A stretch of DNA of 64,000 nucleotides from Blepharisma japonicum (lineage: Eukaryota > Ciliophora > Heterotrichea > Heterotrichida > Blepharismidae), in contig CATKHK010000036.1 of NCBI GenBank assembly GCA_949751835.1, positions 248,001 through 312,000 of the forward strand, written 5' to 3'. The notes beneath the pieces are model-generated. The model was not told where the DNA came from, ran no database searches, and saw nothing but the letters and a program-made list of their open reading frames with translations. Every line of letters starts with the position of its first letter. Position 1 is the first letter of the stretch. Below are positions 21,501 through 33,267 of the stretch, one piece after another. The position numbers were made by a program, and so were the translations under genes.

Positions 21501-24500
21501 TCGAACAGGGATCACTGATTCTTCTATGTGTCTTCAATGCCCTCCAGGTAAATATTGCCAAAACTTAGGCCAAAGTACTTATACAGGTATTTGTACTGGC
21601 GGGTATTTCTGTAAAAAAGGCTCAAAATCTGCAACCCCTCAGGTTTCTTACCCTGGAGATTCAAATGGCGGGAAGTGTATTGCTGGGTATTACTGCCATG
21701 CTGGAACTACTGGAGCTGCGTATGCATTGGAATGTGATGGAGGCTATTATTGTGGTACTGGGACACTTGATTTACCAACTGGCAAGTGCAGTGCGGGGTA
21801 CTACTGCATTGGTGGGTCGACTACTGCTACACCTACTGATGGAACTCATGGAAATATTTGCCCAGCAGGCTACTACTGTCCTCTAGGATCCATTTCACCA
21901 ATCGCATGTCCTAAAGGAACCTATCTGGGCTCTACAGGAAATGATGATATATCTGACTGTATTAATTGCCCCGCTGGAGAATACTGCGGAGATTCAGGAC
22001 TTTCAGCCCCTACAGGATCATGTGCAGCAGGGTATTATTGCTCTGGGTCAAATTATGAATATATGCCGCTTCTAGGAAAATGCACTGCCGGCAATTATTG
22101 TCCAGCTGGAAGTGGCAGCCAAACACCAACTTCTCCAGGGTATTATCAAGACCAGACATTGCAATGAACTTACAAGAAATGCCCTCAAGGTTATTATTGC
22201 CCTAGCTCTGGGATGACAACTCCTACGGCATGTGAGGCTGGCTATTATTGCCCTCAAGGATCGATAAACCATTTAGCATGCCCAGCAGGAACTTATAACG
22301 CAAAATCACAGCGTTGGCAGCTTAGCGACTGCTTATCTTGCCCACCAGGTAAACACTGTTCTGGAACAAATAACGTCAATTGGGTTGGTGACTGCGACCA
22401 AGGATACTATTGCAGAGGTGGCGCTGTCCAATCCGCTCCAAATAACGATGCACAAGGAGGCAAATGTCCTAAAGGCTATTTCTGCCCAAGTGGAAGTGTT
22501 TTACCTACTAAATGCACTCCCGGCTCTTATTGTGCCACGACTACTTTATGAGCTGTTTCTGGAAGCTGTACTCAAGGCTATTATTGCTTAGAAGGAGCTA
22601 CTTCATCAACTCCAAGAGACGGAGTTACAGGTGCTGTTTGCCCTGTTGGCTACTATTGCCCAACAGGTTCTGCAATGCCAACTCCTTGCGATCCTGGATA
22701 TTATCAATCATCTCAGCAAAAATATCAGTCTTCAGATTGCATTAAATGCCCAGCAGGGTATTATTGTGCCCACAGAGCCTCATCCGCAATAACGGGAATT
22801 TGCACTGCTGGCTATTATTGTCCTCAAGGTCAAATTACACCAACTCCAATTGCTTATATATGTCCTATTGGAAGTTATTGTCCTTCTCGTTCTGGAGCAC
22901 CAACAAGCTGTGCAGCTGGTACTTATCAAGATCAGATAGGGCAGTCAAGTTGCAAAAATTGCCCTGCAGGATTTTATTGTGATGTCGGCACTACAACGCC
23001 TACAAAGTGTGATGCTGGCTATATGTGCCCATTAGGCACTTCAACTGCTACACGAGTCAAATGTGGCAATGGAGAATATCAGCCATTTACAGGTCAAAGC
23101 AGCTGCTTAACTTGCCCAATGGGTTACGAATGCGGAACAGGTCCTCTGACAAGCCCAACGACTTGCCCAATCTATAGCTATTGCGTAGCAGGCACAAATT
23201 CTCCAGCTCCGACTTGCCCATCTGGAACATATACTGATAAAACAGGTCTGCAATCAAAATCTCAATGCAAACAGTGCCCTGCTGGAAAATATTGTACTAC
23301 TGGTCAGATAAAAGGAGATTGTACTGCTGGCTACTATTGCATTTCCGGTTGCAATACCCCAACTCCAGATTCTTACACAAATACAGGATATGGGCAGCCT
23401 TGTCCTGAAGGTCACTATTGTTTGGCTGGAGCGACATTGCCAACGCCATGTCCATCAGGAAAGTTTAGAACTCAAACAGGAGGAGCTCAATCATCAGACT
23501 GCACAGATTGCGATGCAGGTTATTACTGTATAGCCAATGACCCAGTTCCAAAAGAATGTCCAGCAGGTGCCTATTGTCCTGCAGGTTCAAATACTCCTAC
23601 TTATTGCAATGCTGGCTACTATTCACTCTATCCTCAGCAAAGCTCTTCAACCACCTGTACAGTCTGTCCATCAGGCTACTTATGTCTTTATCAAGGTACA
23701 GCTGATTATTCTAACTACCCATGCTCTCCTGGCTACTATTGTACAACAGGAACACTTTCTTTGACATCATCCCCTGCAGGAGTTTATTCCCCAAGCTATA
23801 ACGCTGGCTCTGTTTCAGATTTAATTGACTGTCCTTCTGGATATTATTGTGTAGCACAATCAACTGGCTATAATTACTGCGTAGTTGGGGAGTATTGCCC
23901 TACAAAGTCTTCAACTCCCTCTACTTGTTCGTCAGGGAACTACTGCGACAATGTAAGTGCAACTCCTACAGCTTGTCCAGCTGGCTGGTATTGTCCAGGC
24001 TATACTAGTGATATGACTGAATACCCACCTTTGATATGTCCTGATAGAAAAGTTTGTAAACAAAGTTGCTCATCTCCAGTTACTTGTGATGCTGGATATT
24101 ATGTAATAACTGCCACAACTATTATCAATGTAGTAACACCTTCATGCAATGGCTGTCCTCCTGGGAAGTATTCAACTGATACAACTGAAAAATGCTATGA
24201 TTGCTCTGCAGGCTACATGTGTACAGGAGAAACTCCGACCCCAACCCCTGTAAATCTTGATACTGGTTACCAATGTGCGAAAGGGTATTATTGCCCTGTT
24301 GGAGCTTTAAAAGAATACGCATGCCCAGAAGGCACTTATAGCATTGATGAAGCTTTGACTAGTTTAAGTGCTTGCACTAACTGTCCTGTAGGCAAGTATA
24401 ACGATATTCCTGGTCAAACTTCTTGCAAATCCTGCGGAACTTATGCAACAAGCAAAGAAGGGGCTTCTCAGTGCACTTGTATTGGAAACTACCGCGTCTA

Positions 24501-27500
24501 TCTCCAAGGCACTGGCTACTGTGTTTGTCAAACTGGTTATGAATATATTGACAGTTCAGGAAATGACTTGAGTGATAACAATGGAAAAGACGACTGCGTG
24601 CAAAAGGTCTATGCAAGATGCAACTCTGGAGACGTTAGAGATCAGTTAGGCAAATGCAGAAGCACGACTGATTGCTCTAGTGAGTGCAATGGAGGAACTG
24701 GAGAAAGATCTCCTTCTACTGGGCTATGTGAGTGCACAGAAGTTGATGATGTCAATAGCATTTGCAATGAAAACTGTAGAGATACGAGCAATACTATGAC
24801 TTATAATAGTGGCGGGCAGTTTTTGATTTATAACCCTACAACTGGAAAATCAGAAGCAGTTAATTCTACAGATGTAGAAGGACTTCAAGGCAGCGCCGCT
24901 TGCTATCCTGGCAAATCTTGCAAAGTCCATAGTGTTGAAATGACCTCTAGTGGAAAAATTAATGGTCTTTTTGGTGTCACTAGTTCAGTTAAAAGCTCAA
25001 AGTCATCTTCAAGAATCCTAGCCACAACTGACAGCTCTAAGTACATCCAAAACCCTGTTATTTGCTTAAACATCGGTGAAACAATGGCATTTTCTGTTAT
25101 CAAGCCTGACCATTATCCAGTCTACATGAAAAAATCTTTGATAAACTCCAACCCTACTTTTGACTATAGTGAATTCACAGCTCTTGCTGACAGCATGAAA
25201 AATGGAGAAAATATCACAGTATTTGTATTTACTTTTAATCAAGGTGGTGTCTATCTATTTGCAGATGCTGCGGATTCAAGTCAGCAAATGATAGTCGGCG
25301 TGATGACAGACAGTTCAGAATGCCCATATTCAGATTCTCAACTTCAGCCACGAACTGCTGCTTCTATACATCTTATAAGAACAAATCTTAAGGGTGATAT
25401 CATCCAAAGCGTTGATTGGAAAGTTGTAGTTGGCCTTATGATTTCGTTAGTAGTGGCAGTCCTTATATTTACAGCTCTATTCTATTACTATACAAAATTC
25501 ACCTGGGAAATAAGACTGATGAAAACCGTGCCATATAGAGAACTTAATAAACATCTAAAAATTATAGGGGATGAAGGGACCCGCACAACAATGCAGCTAG
25601 TTATAGATGGAAAAGAGGCAGGAAGTGATTCATCAGAGGTGGAAGAAATAAGAGAAATGATCTTTGAAAAAGTTCCAGAAGTAGCCAGCTTTGAACCTAC
25701 AAATTACTTAGATGAGCACAATCAAGTCGACAATTCTTTAATTCAAGCAATAAAGGAAAAAATCAGAAACAATAATAAACTTGTGATGAAGTTTTTGGAA
25801 GATAGTGCTGCTGACTCTCAAGAGAGACTACAGAGGCTGGCTAATGAAACTGAAGAGCTACGAAACCTGCTCTATAACTTATTGAACCCTCTTAACAAAC
25901 TTATAGGAAAGCCAGCGAAAAAGGTTCTTGATGACAAGCTATCAGCTAGAGATGAAAGCATCATAGGGTCTACCCCAGCTACACTTATCCCTGACATCGA
26001 ATATCAAGAAGCACTCAACGAAATTGCTGAAAATAACGCTTTAATTGATCAAGACAAAAATAAACTTATGAGCGAGCTTAATTCTGAGCTTCAGAAACTC
26101 GAAGAAAATATTAAAGCTGACAAATCAAAGCATGATGATGAACTTGCAATTAGACTAGCTTTAAGAGCCAAGCGCCGAAAAGAGCTGGAAAAAGAGAAAA
26201 AGGAAATTGAAAGAGAAGAAAAAAATCTCGCAAAAGCACAGCAAAACGAAATTTGGGAAGCCAAAATGGTCTTTGATGAAGAAGAAAAAGCCCTGCAAGA
26301 AGACTTTAACAGAGAAAAGGAAGAGATCAGAAGAACTGTTCTAGGCAGTCAGGCCATAGAACTGCAAGATAAGCTTCAGAAAATGATAGATGACCACCCA
26401 GAAAAGACACAAGAATATGTCAGACAATATGAACAACACGTAGCAGCTTTGGAGAACAATTTGACTATAAACCAAATGAGGCAGCACCAAGATTTAGTCA
26501 AAAGACTCGAAGAAAAGAAAAATCAAAGAAGGGCCCAGCTCAAAGAAAAACAAGCCAAAATGGAAGCAGAAATCAAAAACAAACAAGCCTTGGAAAGAGA
26601 AGAAATCGAGCAAAAGAAAAAAGACCTTGAAATCGAAGAAGCCATTGCAGAAGCTTTGCCAATTGTAACCAAAGACCAAGGAAATAAAGAACTCGAAGAT
26701 CTCGAAAAGAAGCATAAAGATGAATTAATTGAGTATGAAAAAGAGCTGAAAACACAGGAAAACCAAGAAGTCACTGCACTACAGAAGCAAGCGACCATTA
26801 AAGAAAGCAAGCTTACCCAGCTAAAGACAGATCTAGAAAAGCAGAAGAAAAAACTTATGGAATCTGTCGCAACAGCTACTGATGAAGAAAAAGATATTTT
26901 GTACCAAGATTTAGCTATGAATGAGATGAAGCTTAAAGAGCTTTCTGAAAAAGTCTCCCAAGAGCAAAAGAAAAATCTAGATGATAGACTGGAATTCAGA
27001 AGAAAGAAGAGAGACGAAAGGCTTAAGGCTCTTAAACAAAAGCAAGAAGAAGAAAGAAAAGCAGCAGAACTCCAAGCTAAAAATAAAGCCAATGAAAATA
27101 AAGCAATAGAATTAGACCAAGCAATTAAACAAGCACTTTCTAAGCTTCCAGTTGACAAACAGAATGACGCCATCAAAGCACTTCTTGAAGAAAAGCACGA
27201 GCAAGAAAGACTCAAACTCAAGAAAAAACTCCGCAAAAGATTAAGAGACTGCCAAAAGGACGCAATTAGAGAAGTCATGAGAATGAAAGCAAGCGATTTA
27301 GAAGTCCTAAGAAACGAATACAAAGACAAAGTCAAAGCTGCTGGCAGAGACTCTGAAGCTCTCTCACAAATTCAACAAGAAGAAACAGAAGCGCTAAATA
27401 GAATTGATTATCACTATATGAAGCAGCTTGAAAGCTCTCAAGAAGATGCTTGGAGAAAACAATCAGAAAAAAATCAACAAGAGCTGCTATCTCTTATAGA

Positions 27501-28332
27501 TCATCAACTTGGAGAAATGAGAAAATATGCAAATAGCCAAGGGCCAAACCAAGGATCTGAGGATTTAGAATTAAAGCTCCAGCAAGAAAGACAAAGGGTC
27601 GAAGATGAAGGCCAGAAAAAATTGAATGACCTTAATAAGAGAAAAGAAGAGTTAGAAGCTTTAAGAGCACAAAAACAAAAAGAACTAGAAGAAATGATCA
27701 TGCGAGAAAAAAGACATGAAGAAATGGAAAGCAGAAGACAACTTCTGATTGAGAAGAAAAGGGCATTGATGGAAAAACAGCGCAAAATCAGAGAAGAACT
27801 TCAAAAACGAGGCCAGCTAACCTCTGAACAAATGGAAAGGCTAATTAGTGAGCATCAAAGAGAACTTTCTGCATTGGAAAGCGCTATTGCAAGAGAAAGA
27901 GATAGACAAATGGCTTTGATGAGTCAAAAACTTGCAGAGAGAATGCAGAGGAAGAATGAATACGAAATGACTGTACAAAAAATGAAAGAAGAGCAGAGCA
28001 GATGGCAAAAAGAAATGGAAGAACTGCCAGGGATCACAAATAAACAAGCCACAACACTATTACTTAAATGGAGAAGGTATCCTAAGAGAGGCATCAAAGA
28101 CATTGAAAAGACACTGAGGACTGTGGAACCAGCTGAAAGGCAACTGCCTGTGGTAGCTAAGATGGAAGATGCTCCTTTGGCAGATTCAAACGACCCAAGA
28201 CTCGATGAATTAGTAGCAAAGGTGGACAGAATTGAAAAAATCGTTAAAAACGTGGACTCAACTCAGTTTGAGAACGCGATTAGAGCACTTGAAGAATTAG
28301 AAAGGACAATCAAGTCAGCTAAGTCTCTATAA
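15547..28332 (+). CDS. Giant type I membrane protein with GCC2/GCC3-type Cys repeats and coiled-coil tail
   Basis: About 4,256 residues in two exons: 15547-15627, a 15-nt intron, then 15643-28332. Four TGA codons (15850, 16711, 22165, 22549) are read as Trp in one unbroken frame. Residues 1-19 form a signal peptide (MSPLAFLLMLAQSFAYYIS). Residues about 28-640 are Thr/Ser-rich beta modules, at least two with a recurring VFQEGLTGSY / VVEGETNFQY pattern and an LxFTSSNY-like strand. Residues about 644-3070 hold dozens of GCC2/GCC3-like (ephrin-receptor-like) repeats of the CPAGYYC...GT...C form. A beta-rich domain with GVYLFADAAD precedes a membrane span at about 3287-3313 (VVVGLMISLVVAVLIFTALF). 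The tail of about 940 residues is a Glu/Lys-rich coiled coil. This suggests a cell-surface or cortical protein linking the outside to the cytoskeleton; the function is unknown. Confidence 0.9.
15628..15642 (+). other. 15-nt spliceosomal intron
   Basis: GTAAATTTAATTTAG, phase 0, just after the signal peptide codons. Without removal the frame would end at its TAG; with removal the frame stays open for 12.7 kb. Confidence 0.93.
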
Positions 28333-28373
28333 ATCTAACTAAGATTTCAAAAATTTCTTAATTTAATATAAAG

Positions 28374-30641
28374 ATGGCCAAAGCTTTATTTATCATTATT
28401 GCATGAGCTATAGGAATGAGCTTTCTAGTATTTTATTTATTCTTCGAAATTGATAAATACAAGCCAAGTTTGAATGGATCTGTACTGATAATTTAGAATT
28501 ACTTAATTTATTTAGAAGATTATGACTTTATCATACCTTGATATCCCTACGAAAAAGTCTCACTTGAAAAGCCATTCCCACCGGATCTCAGCAATTATAC
28601 AGGAAATACTTTATCTGAAGACTCTGATTTAGAAGTATATAATTATCAAGGCTATCAAGCATGTATCCCTGAATCATTTGGCTATACACATTCAGACGGA
28701 TCGATAAATTTTCGCCATATAAAATACCCAACATGTGCAGAAAAGTTAAAAACACAGAAGAAAATCATTGAAATTGATATAGAGAATAATCAACTTATAA
28801 TGCACTGCCCAAAAGGAAAAGGATGATATTATCTTGGTGTAAATCAAGATAGAGAACTTATAGGCAAAGATGTTTATGAAGAGAAAATTAAAAAGTATCC
28901 TGGACACCCAGTCAAGCTTGAGAATAATGAAGAATGGGCTTATGGGACTTGTGAAGAAAATAGCTGACCTTTGGAAGGAGCTACTTATGCTAATAGACCA
29001 AAGCTGACTTCTAAAGAAAGAGCAAAAAAATTAATGGAAAATTTGCAAAGCGATGCTTATCGAGACTTTAAAGAAAACCAAACCCGTCCTTTAACTGTCC
29101 TAGTGCTAACTTTTGATTCAATATCTCGTAGGCATTTTTATAGAAATCTTCCGAAGACAAAGAATTTTTTAAGTTCTTTATCCCCTGAAAAATTTCGAGT
29201 TTTTGATTATAAAATTCACAACATTATTGGTGATAATTCTTTACCTAATGTTTATTCCCTTTTGACAGGAAAAAACTTTGATGGTATTATAGAATGAGAA
29301 AAAGACGATAATAATAAAGCAGAGGATGATTTATTAGGATCAAGTTCAATATGAAGTTATATGCAAGATATGGTAAAAATCATTTAGGGATGAGTAACTC
29401 TTTTTAATGCAGAATTTTGTGATGATTATTTTTCTGTTAAATTTGGAAGAAAGTTAAATGTTGACCATTTGATGACCAAATTTTGATGTGCAGCTGAAAA
29501 GTTTTCGAATTACAAGTAATTTCTATTTAGTGATCTGGGTCAGTTTCAAAGGTGCATAGGAAACGAAAATTCTCATTTTTATACTTTAAATTACACTTAT
29601 CAATTTGTATTGAATTATCAAGGGATTAATAAATGAGCTCACATTATGAGTTTGCCAGGACATGAAGATTCTGGAACTGTCGTGCAAACGCTTGATGATG
29701 ATTTATCGAACTTTTTTAATAATGTTTTGAATACTAAAGATGAAGTATTTATTTTTTTATTAGCTGACCATGGTATGAGGTATGGTGGATGATATAAATA
29801 TATTGAAGGTTATATTGAGCACAAGCTTCCCATGCTATTTTTAATAGCTTCAACGTCATTATTAAAGGATATTCCAGAAAGTATTGAAAACTTATCATAT
29901 AACTCAAATCGCCTTATCTCTAAAATGGATATTCATCGAACATTAAAACATTTAACTCATATTCCTTATTATCGAAACTATGAAAAAAAGTCTATGGAGT
30001 ACAGAAAATGATACGCAGCTGGCCATTCTGTGAGTTTAATAATGGAAAAAGTTCCATTATATAGAGAATGCCAAGATATTAGTATTGATCAAGTCTGATG
30101 TTCCTGCCCTTTACTTAATAGGGTTGATAAGCTAGCTTATACAGATTATTCTAATACGTACAATGAAACAAAATGAGAAATTAGAAAATTTATAGAAGAT
30201 ATAGCAGAAGCCATGGTTTTTGAAATAAATCAAGAAACTCATGGCTCTCAAAACTATAATGGGTGGCAAATTTGCCAAAAAATTAGCTTAAAACAAATAG
30301 AAAGTGTTGAATGATTTAAGTATACAAACGGAAAGCATTTATTTAAATTAGTAATTAGTGTAAATGAAGACGAAGAAGTTAAGTATGAAAGTCTTGCGAT
30401 GATTTCAGCATATTTTTTATATCCAAAAAGTCAAAGAGCTGGATTTCCTTTATACTCTGTTATGAATAATGGAAAAAAACTGCTTAAACTTTTATATATT
30501 TCAAGGAAGACTCCACAATCAAGTCAATGTAGGGAAATTTGTAAAGAAAAATCAATTTTTGGCAGCCTTTGTCTATGCAATAAAAGTGATATAATTCAAT
30601 ATTATTCGCCTAAAACTATAAATAAAATTACACACAACTAA
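28374..30641 (+). CDS. DUF229-like, sulfatase/alkaline-phosphatase superfamily membrane protein
   Basis: Four exons (28374-28481, 28497-29372, 29388-29515, 29531-30641) give 740 residues. Fourteen Trp codons are TGA and only two TGG. An N-terminal signal anchor (ALFIIIAWAIGMSFLVFYLF) is followed by a lumenal or extracellular body. LTFDSISRRHFYRNLPKT is the DUF229 signature near the nucleophile region, and FLLADHGMRYG is the Asp-His metal-binding motif of the sulfatase fold. Family members are type II membrane proteins of unknown substrate, also found in animals and other ciliates. It starts 41 bp after the stop of the giant Cys-rich gene on the same strand, but that spacing alone does not show a shared role. 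Confidence 0.85.
28482..28496 (+). other. 15-nt intron (DUF229 gene, intron 1)
   Basis: GTACTGATAATTTAG, phase 0, follows the signal-anchor exon. It is the only one of the ten introns here that starts GTAC rather than GTAA. Removing it takes out an in-frame TAG. Confidence 0.88.
29373..29387 (+). other. 15-nt intron (DUF229 gene, intron 2)
   Basis: GTAAAAATCATTTAG, phase 0. Removal deletes an in-frame TAG and joins SYMQDM to GWVTLFNAEFC. Confidence 0.9.
29516..29530 (+). other. 15-nt intron (DUF229 gene, intron 3)
   Basis: GTAATTTCTATTTAG, phase 2. Removal deletes an in-frame TAA and joins SNY to NDLGQFQRCIG. Confidence 0.9.
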
Positions 30642-31046
30642 AATTCAAAATAGCAAGAGGTAAAGAAAATTGCAAAGGCCGCTACAAATAATTAATAAGA
30701 TATGTGACTCAGTTAAATAAGAAATTTTTAATAATTACCAAAATTTGGGGTTGCTAGGAGAACCATTAGTATTTTATCTGCACAACCCAAAGTTTTATGA
30801 AAATCGCTAGCTGCAAAGTATGCCAACAAAATTTTAATGTATGTGTACCAGAGTCAAGCAGAGAAATGTGTATTTATCAACGATAAAGAACTTCTATATG
30901 GAATAATTTTAGATAAATAAATAAGGGATTTTACATGCAAAGAATTAAAAAAAAGTAATTAAAAATAGGTTTAAAAAGCAAGCAATAAAATGAAGTAGGA
31001 ATTTCTAGAAAAATCAGTTAATAACTATAACTGCTATTTACTAAAT
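30642..31046 (+). other. Intergenic between convergent genes, AT-rich
   Basis: About 400 bp between the 3' ends of the DUF229 and Vti1-like genes. Short open stretches occur but none has a supported start, stop and composition together. No RNA gene was seen. This is long for a convergent gap here, where others are 15-65 bp. Confidence 0.5.
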
Positions 31047-31673
31047 TTATTTCAATTTAATATACAGCACAAAGGCCAGGGCAACTATAAGCAAGATAAT
31101 AATAGCATATAGTATCAATTTCATTCCAATTCTCCTCTTATCCATCACTCCAATAGTCCTATTTGCTGCATTCAGATTAGTCCCTACATCATCTACCTTA
31201 TCCTTAATATCCAAAATTTTTTGTCTCTGATCAAGAAGATTTCTTTTTGTCCCATACGCCATTTCTTCAGCCTCAAGCCCTTTCTGTAGCGTCCTATCCA
31301 AAGCATTTCCACTGTCAATTATCACTTCAGTGTTAGAAACTACCTTTTCCCTTTCTCCTTTTACTGGAGATCTGCCCATTAGGTCTCCCTTGTTTTTCCT
31401 ATTGATTTCATTGTTGATTAGTTGCTTGACTTTTTGGTAGCTATCAGAGTGCCTGATAAAATTTTTTTGATAAATCGCTGAAAGGTTTGGGGGCATTTTT
31501 TGAACTTCGCTCTCCATGAGTTTTAATGTATTTTCAGCTTCCTCTATGTCGTGCTTTGAATCAGATAAAAGAGCATCGCTATTTTGAGAAGACGAAAGTG
31601 TGGAGAGCTTTTTATTGGCACTAGATAGGTGTTTGGAAAAATCTTTTTCGTAAGCTTTGAAAAGTTCTGCCAT
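31047..31673 (-). CDS. Vti1-like Qb-SNARE
   Basis: A membrane-fusion SNARE, 208 residues, typical Vti1 length. An N-terminal helical domain (about 1-100, MAELFKAYEKDFSKHLSSA) is followed by a SNARE motif at about 118-180 that includes RNLLDQRQKILDIKDKVDD; the Gln in DQRQ is the likely zero-layer residue. NLNAANRTIGVMDKRR follows, as in Vti1 where an N-L-x-x-S/A-N stretch precedes the anchor. The C-terminal membrane anchor is at about 184-204 (LILYAIIILLIVALAFVLYI). Acts in Golgi, endosome and vacuole fusion in other eukaryotes. Complete, with no intron. Confidence 0.85.
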   Translation of the reverse strand: MAELFKAYEKDFSKHLSSANKKLSTLSSSQNSDALLSDSKHDIEEAENTLKLMESEVQKMPPNLSAIYQKNFIRHSDSYQKVKQLINNEINRKNKGDLMGRSPVKGEREKVVSNTEVIIDSGNALDRTLQKGLEAEEMAYGTKRNLLDQRQKILDIKDKVDDVGTNLNAANRTIGVMDKRRIGMKLILYAIIILLIVALAFVLYIKLK

Positions 31674-31815
31674 TGATTAGAAATTAATAGTAAGAAGCAT
31701 AGAATAAAATGAAAATATATTACTGATTCTCGATTTATAAAAGATATATAATTAGGAAATTATTATGAATAATAATGATTTTATCAAAATTTTGAAATAT
31801 AAGTTATTTATAAAT

Positions 31816-32646
31816 TTACCTGAAATATCTCATGAGCCCTCCAGGGCGGCTGATGACTTGTTCTTCATCTTTGAATTTTCCTTTGATAGCTTTTTTGAAT
31901 TCTTTTTTTGTGCTTTCATCTAACTTAGCAGATGATTTTACAGTGGACGGTGTCATTCTCATAGATTTGCTTGAATTCGAAGATGGGGTCATTTGAACTC
32001 TTGAATTTGGAGATGGAGTCATCTGACTCCTTGTGTTGTTTACACTAAAAGGGTTATCTGAGGTCCTTCTTGATTTTATCATTGCATTTTGAATTCCTCT
32101 CTCCCTAAAGATCAAAAATGCCGAAGACAAATTCCTTCGATGAATTCTTCTCCACTGAATTAAAAATCCTGAAATTTTTTCTCTCAAAGAATTTGGCTTT
32201 CTTTGCTTCTGTTTTCTGAGAAGGATATTGCATTTTCATTTTCTTAAATTTGTACGTAATATCATCCTGTACCCAGCAAATACAAGCGGTTTGAATTTCA
32301 TTATTGCATATATTATGTTCATGCACATAATTTTCTTATTGCGGATTAAAGCTCGTTTTAATTGTTCAAACATCTGTATGTAGCGAATTTCAGAAATTGC
32401 AAGAAGTTTTTCGTATTCAAAACTTGTTGGGTTTTTGAAAAGATAGTTCTTTTTCGGGCTTCTAATTTGGACTTGTTTTCGCTCCTGGAAACGCTTTGCA
32501 GCAGATTTTTTAGAAAAACTGAAAGAATCGTAAATGGTAAAATCGGGTTGATCAATACTCTGTTCTTGCTCAAAAGTGTCGAGTCTGCTTAGGTTTAGAG
32601 AGCGATCGGTAGGGACTGCCTCTTGCTTTGTAATGTTCCTCTTCAT
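31816..32646 (-). CDS. Unknown basic protein with repeated MTPS motifs
   Basis: A 276-residue basic protein; a TGA at 32236-32238 is read as Trp (NLRKWKCN). The start is the ATG at 32644-32646 (MKRNITKQEAV). The centre is Lys/Arg-rich with short helices (YEKLLAISEIRYIQMFEQL), and the C-terminal third holds three related units, SQMTPSPNS, VQMTPSSNS and MRMTPSTVK. These look like Pro-directed phosphorylation or linear interaction sites. No membrane segment or known domain was recognised. Ends in ISRPGGLMRYFR. Confidence 0.65.
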
Positions 32647-33267
32647 TATTTAAATAGGAAATATGATGAAAATCATTAAAATTGATAACTAGCTCTACAT
32701 ATTTGTGATTTTCTATCTCAAATTTACAAGATTTTGATATTACTTTATTGTTTTATTAATTAGCAATTCGAAATTATTATTTAGCAAGTTATAATTAATA
32801 TATTTGTTTTTCTTCAAACTTTGAAGCAATGCTTTCATCTTAAGTCTCTTATTCAAGAAATTTTACTAATATTTTTACGATAGTTTTAGTACATTTTGCT
32901 TAGGTACAAACTAAGACTTATATTTAAGCTAGTTAAGTCTTTTACCATTTGTTCGAGATATTAAAGCTTAGATTTTAGATCAGCTCTAATCACATTTATA
33001 TATGTAGCGGCTAAATTTGATAGATCCTTTAAAAAATCCTTTTGAGATTAATTAGTTTTTTTTGCTCTCTCACTCATAATCTAACAATAATAAGTAAAAC
33101 TTATAATTAATAATTTCTTCAAGCTAAATTTTATTTCATTTACTGTAAGAAAATAGGTTTCATACCAACAATAATAATTTACTTATTAAAAAGTAGAATT
33201 TTTATTAAATAAATGTTATTGATCAGACTATAAAAACAATACTTTAACATCTCAAATTAAAATTTTA
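32647..33267 (+). other. Intergenic, AT-rich, nothing recognised
   Basis: About 620 bp, stop-filled in all frames, with many short A/T runs. No RNA gene, repeat or intron-joined coding stretch could be supported. Confidence 0.5.

Noticed and set aside
17491-24780. CRISPR-like or DNA-level tandem repeat array
   Set aside because: The periodicity is at protein level (Cys and Gly positions); the DNA of the repeats has diverged at synonymous sites and there are no identical spaced repeats.
26523-27335. A 270-codon minus-strand open frame, Ser/Phe-rich
   Set aside because: It is antisense to the coiled-coil tail of the giant protein; Lys/Glu-rich codons on one strand give Phe/Ser/Leu on the other and leave long open shadows.
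28332-28374. Giant protein and DUF229 gene as one operon-like unit
   Set aside because: The short 41-bp spacing is typical of many unrelated neighbours here and no shared function is visible.
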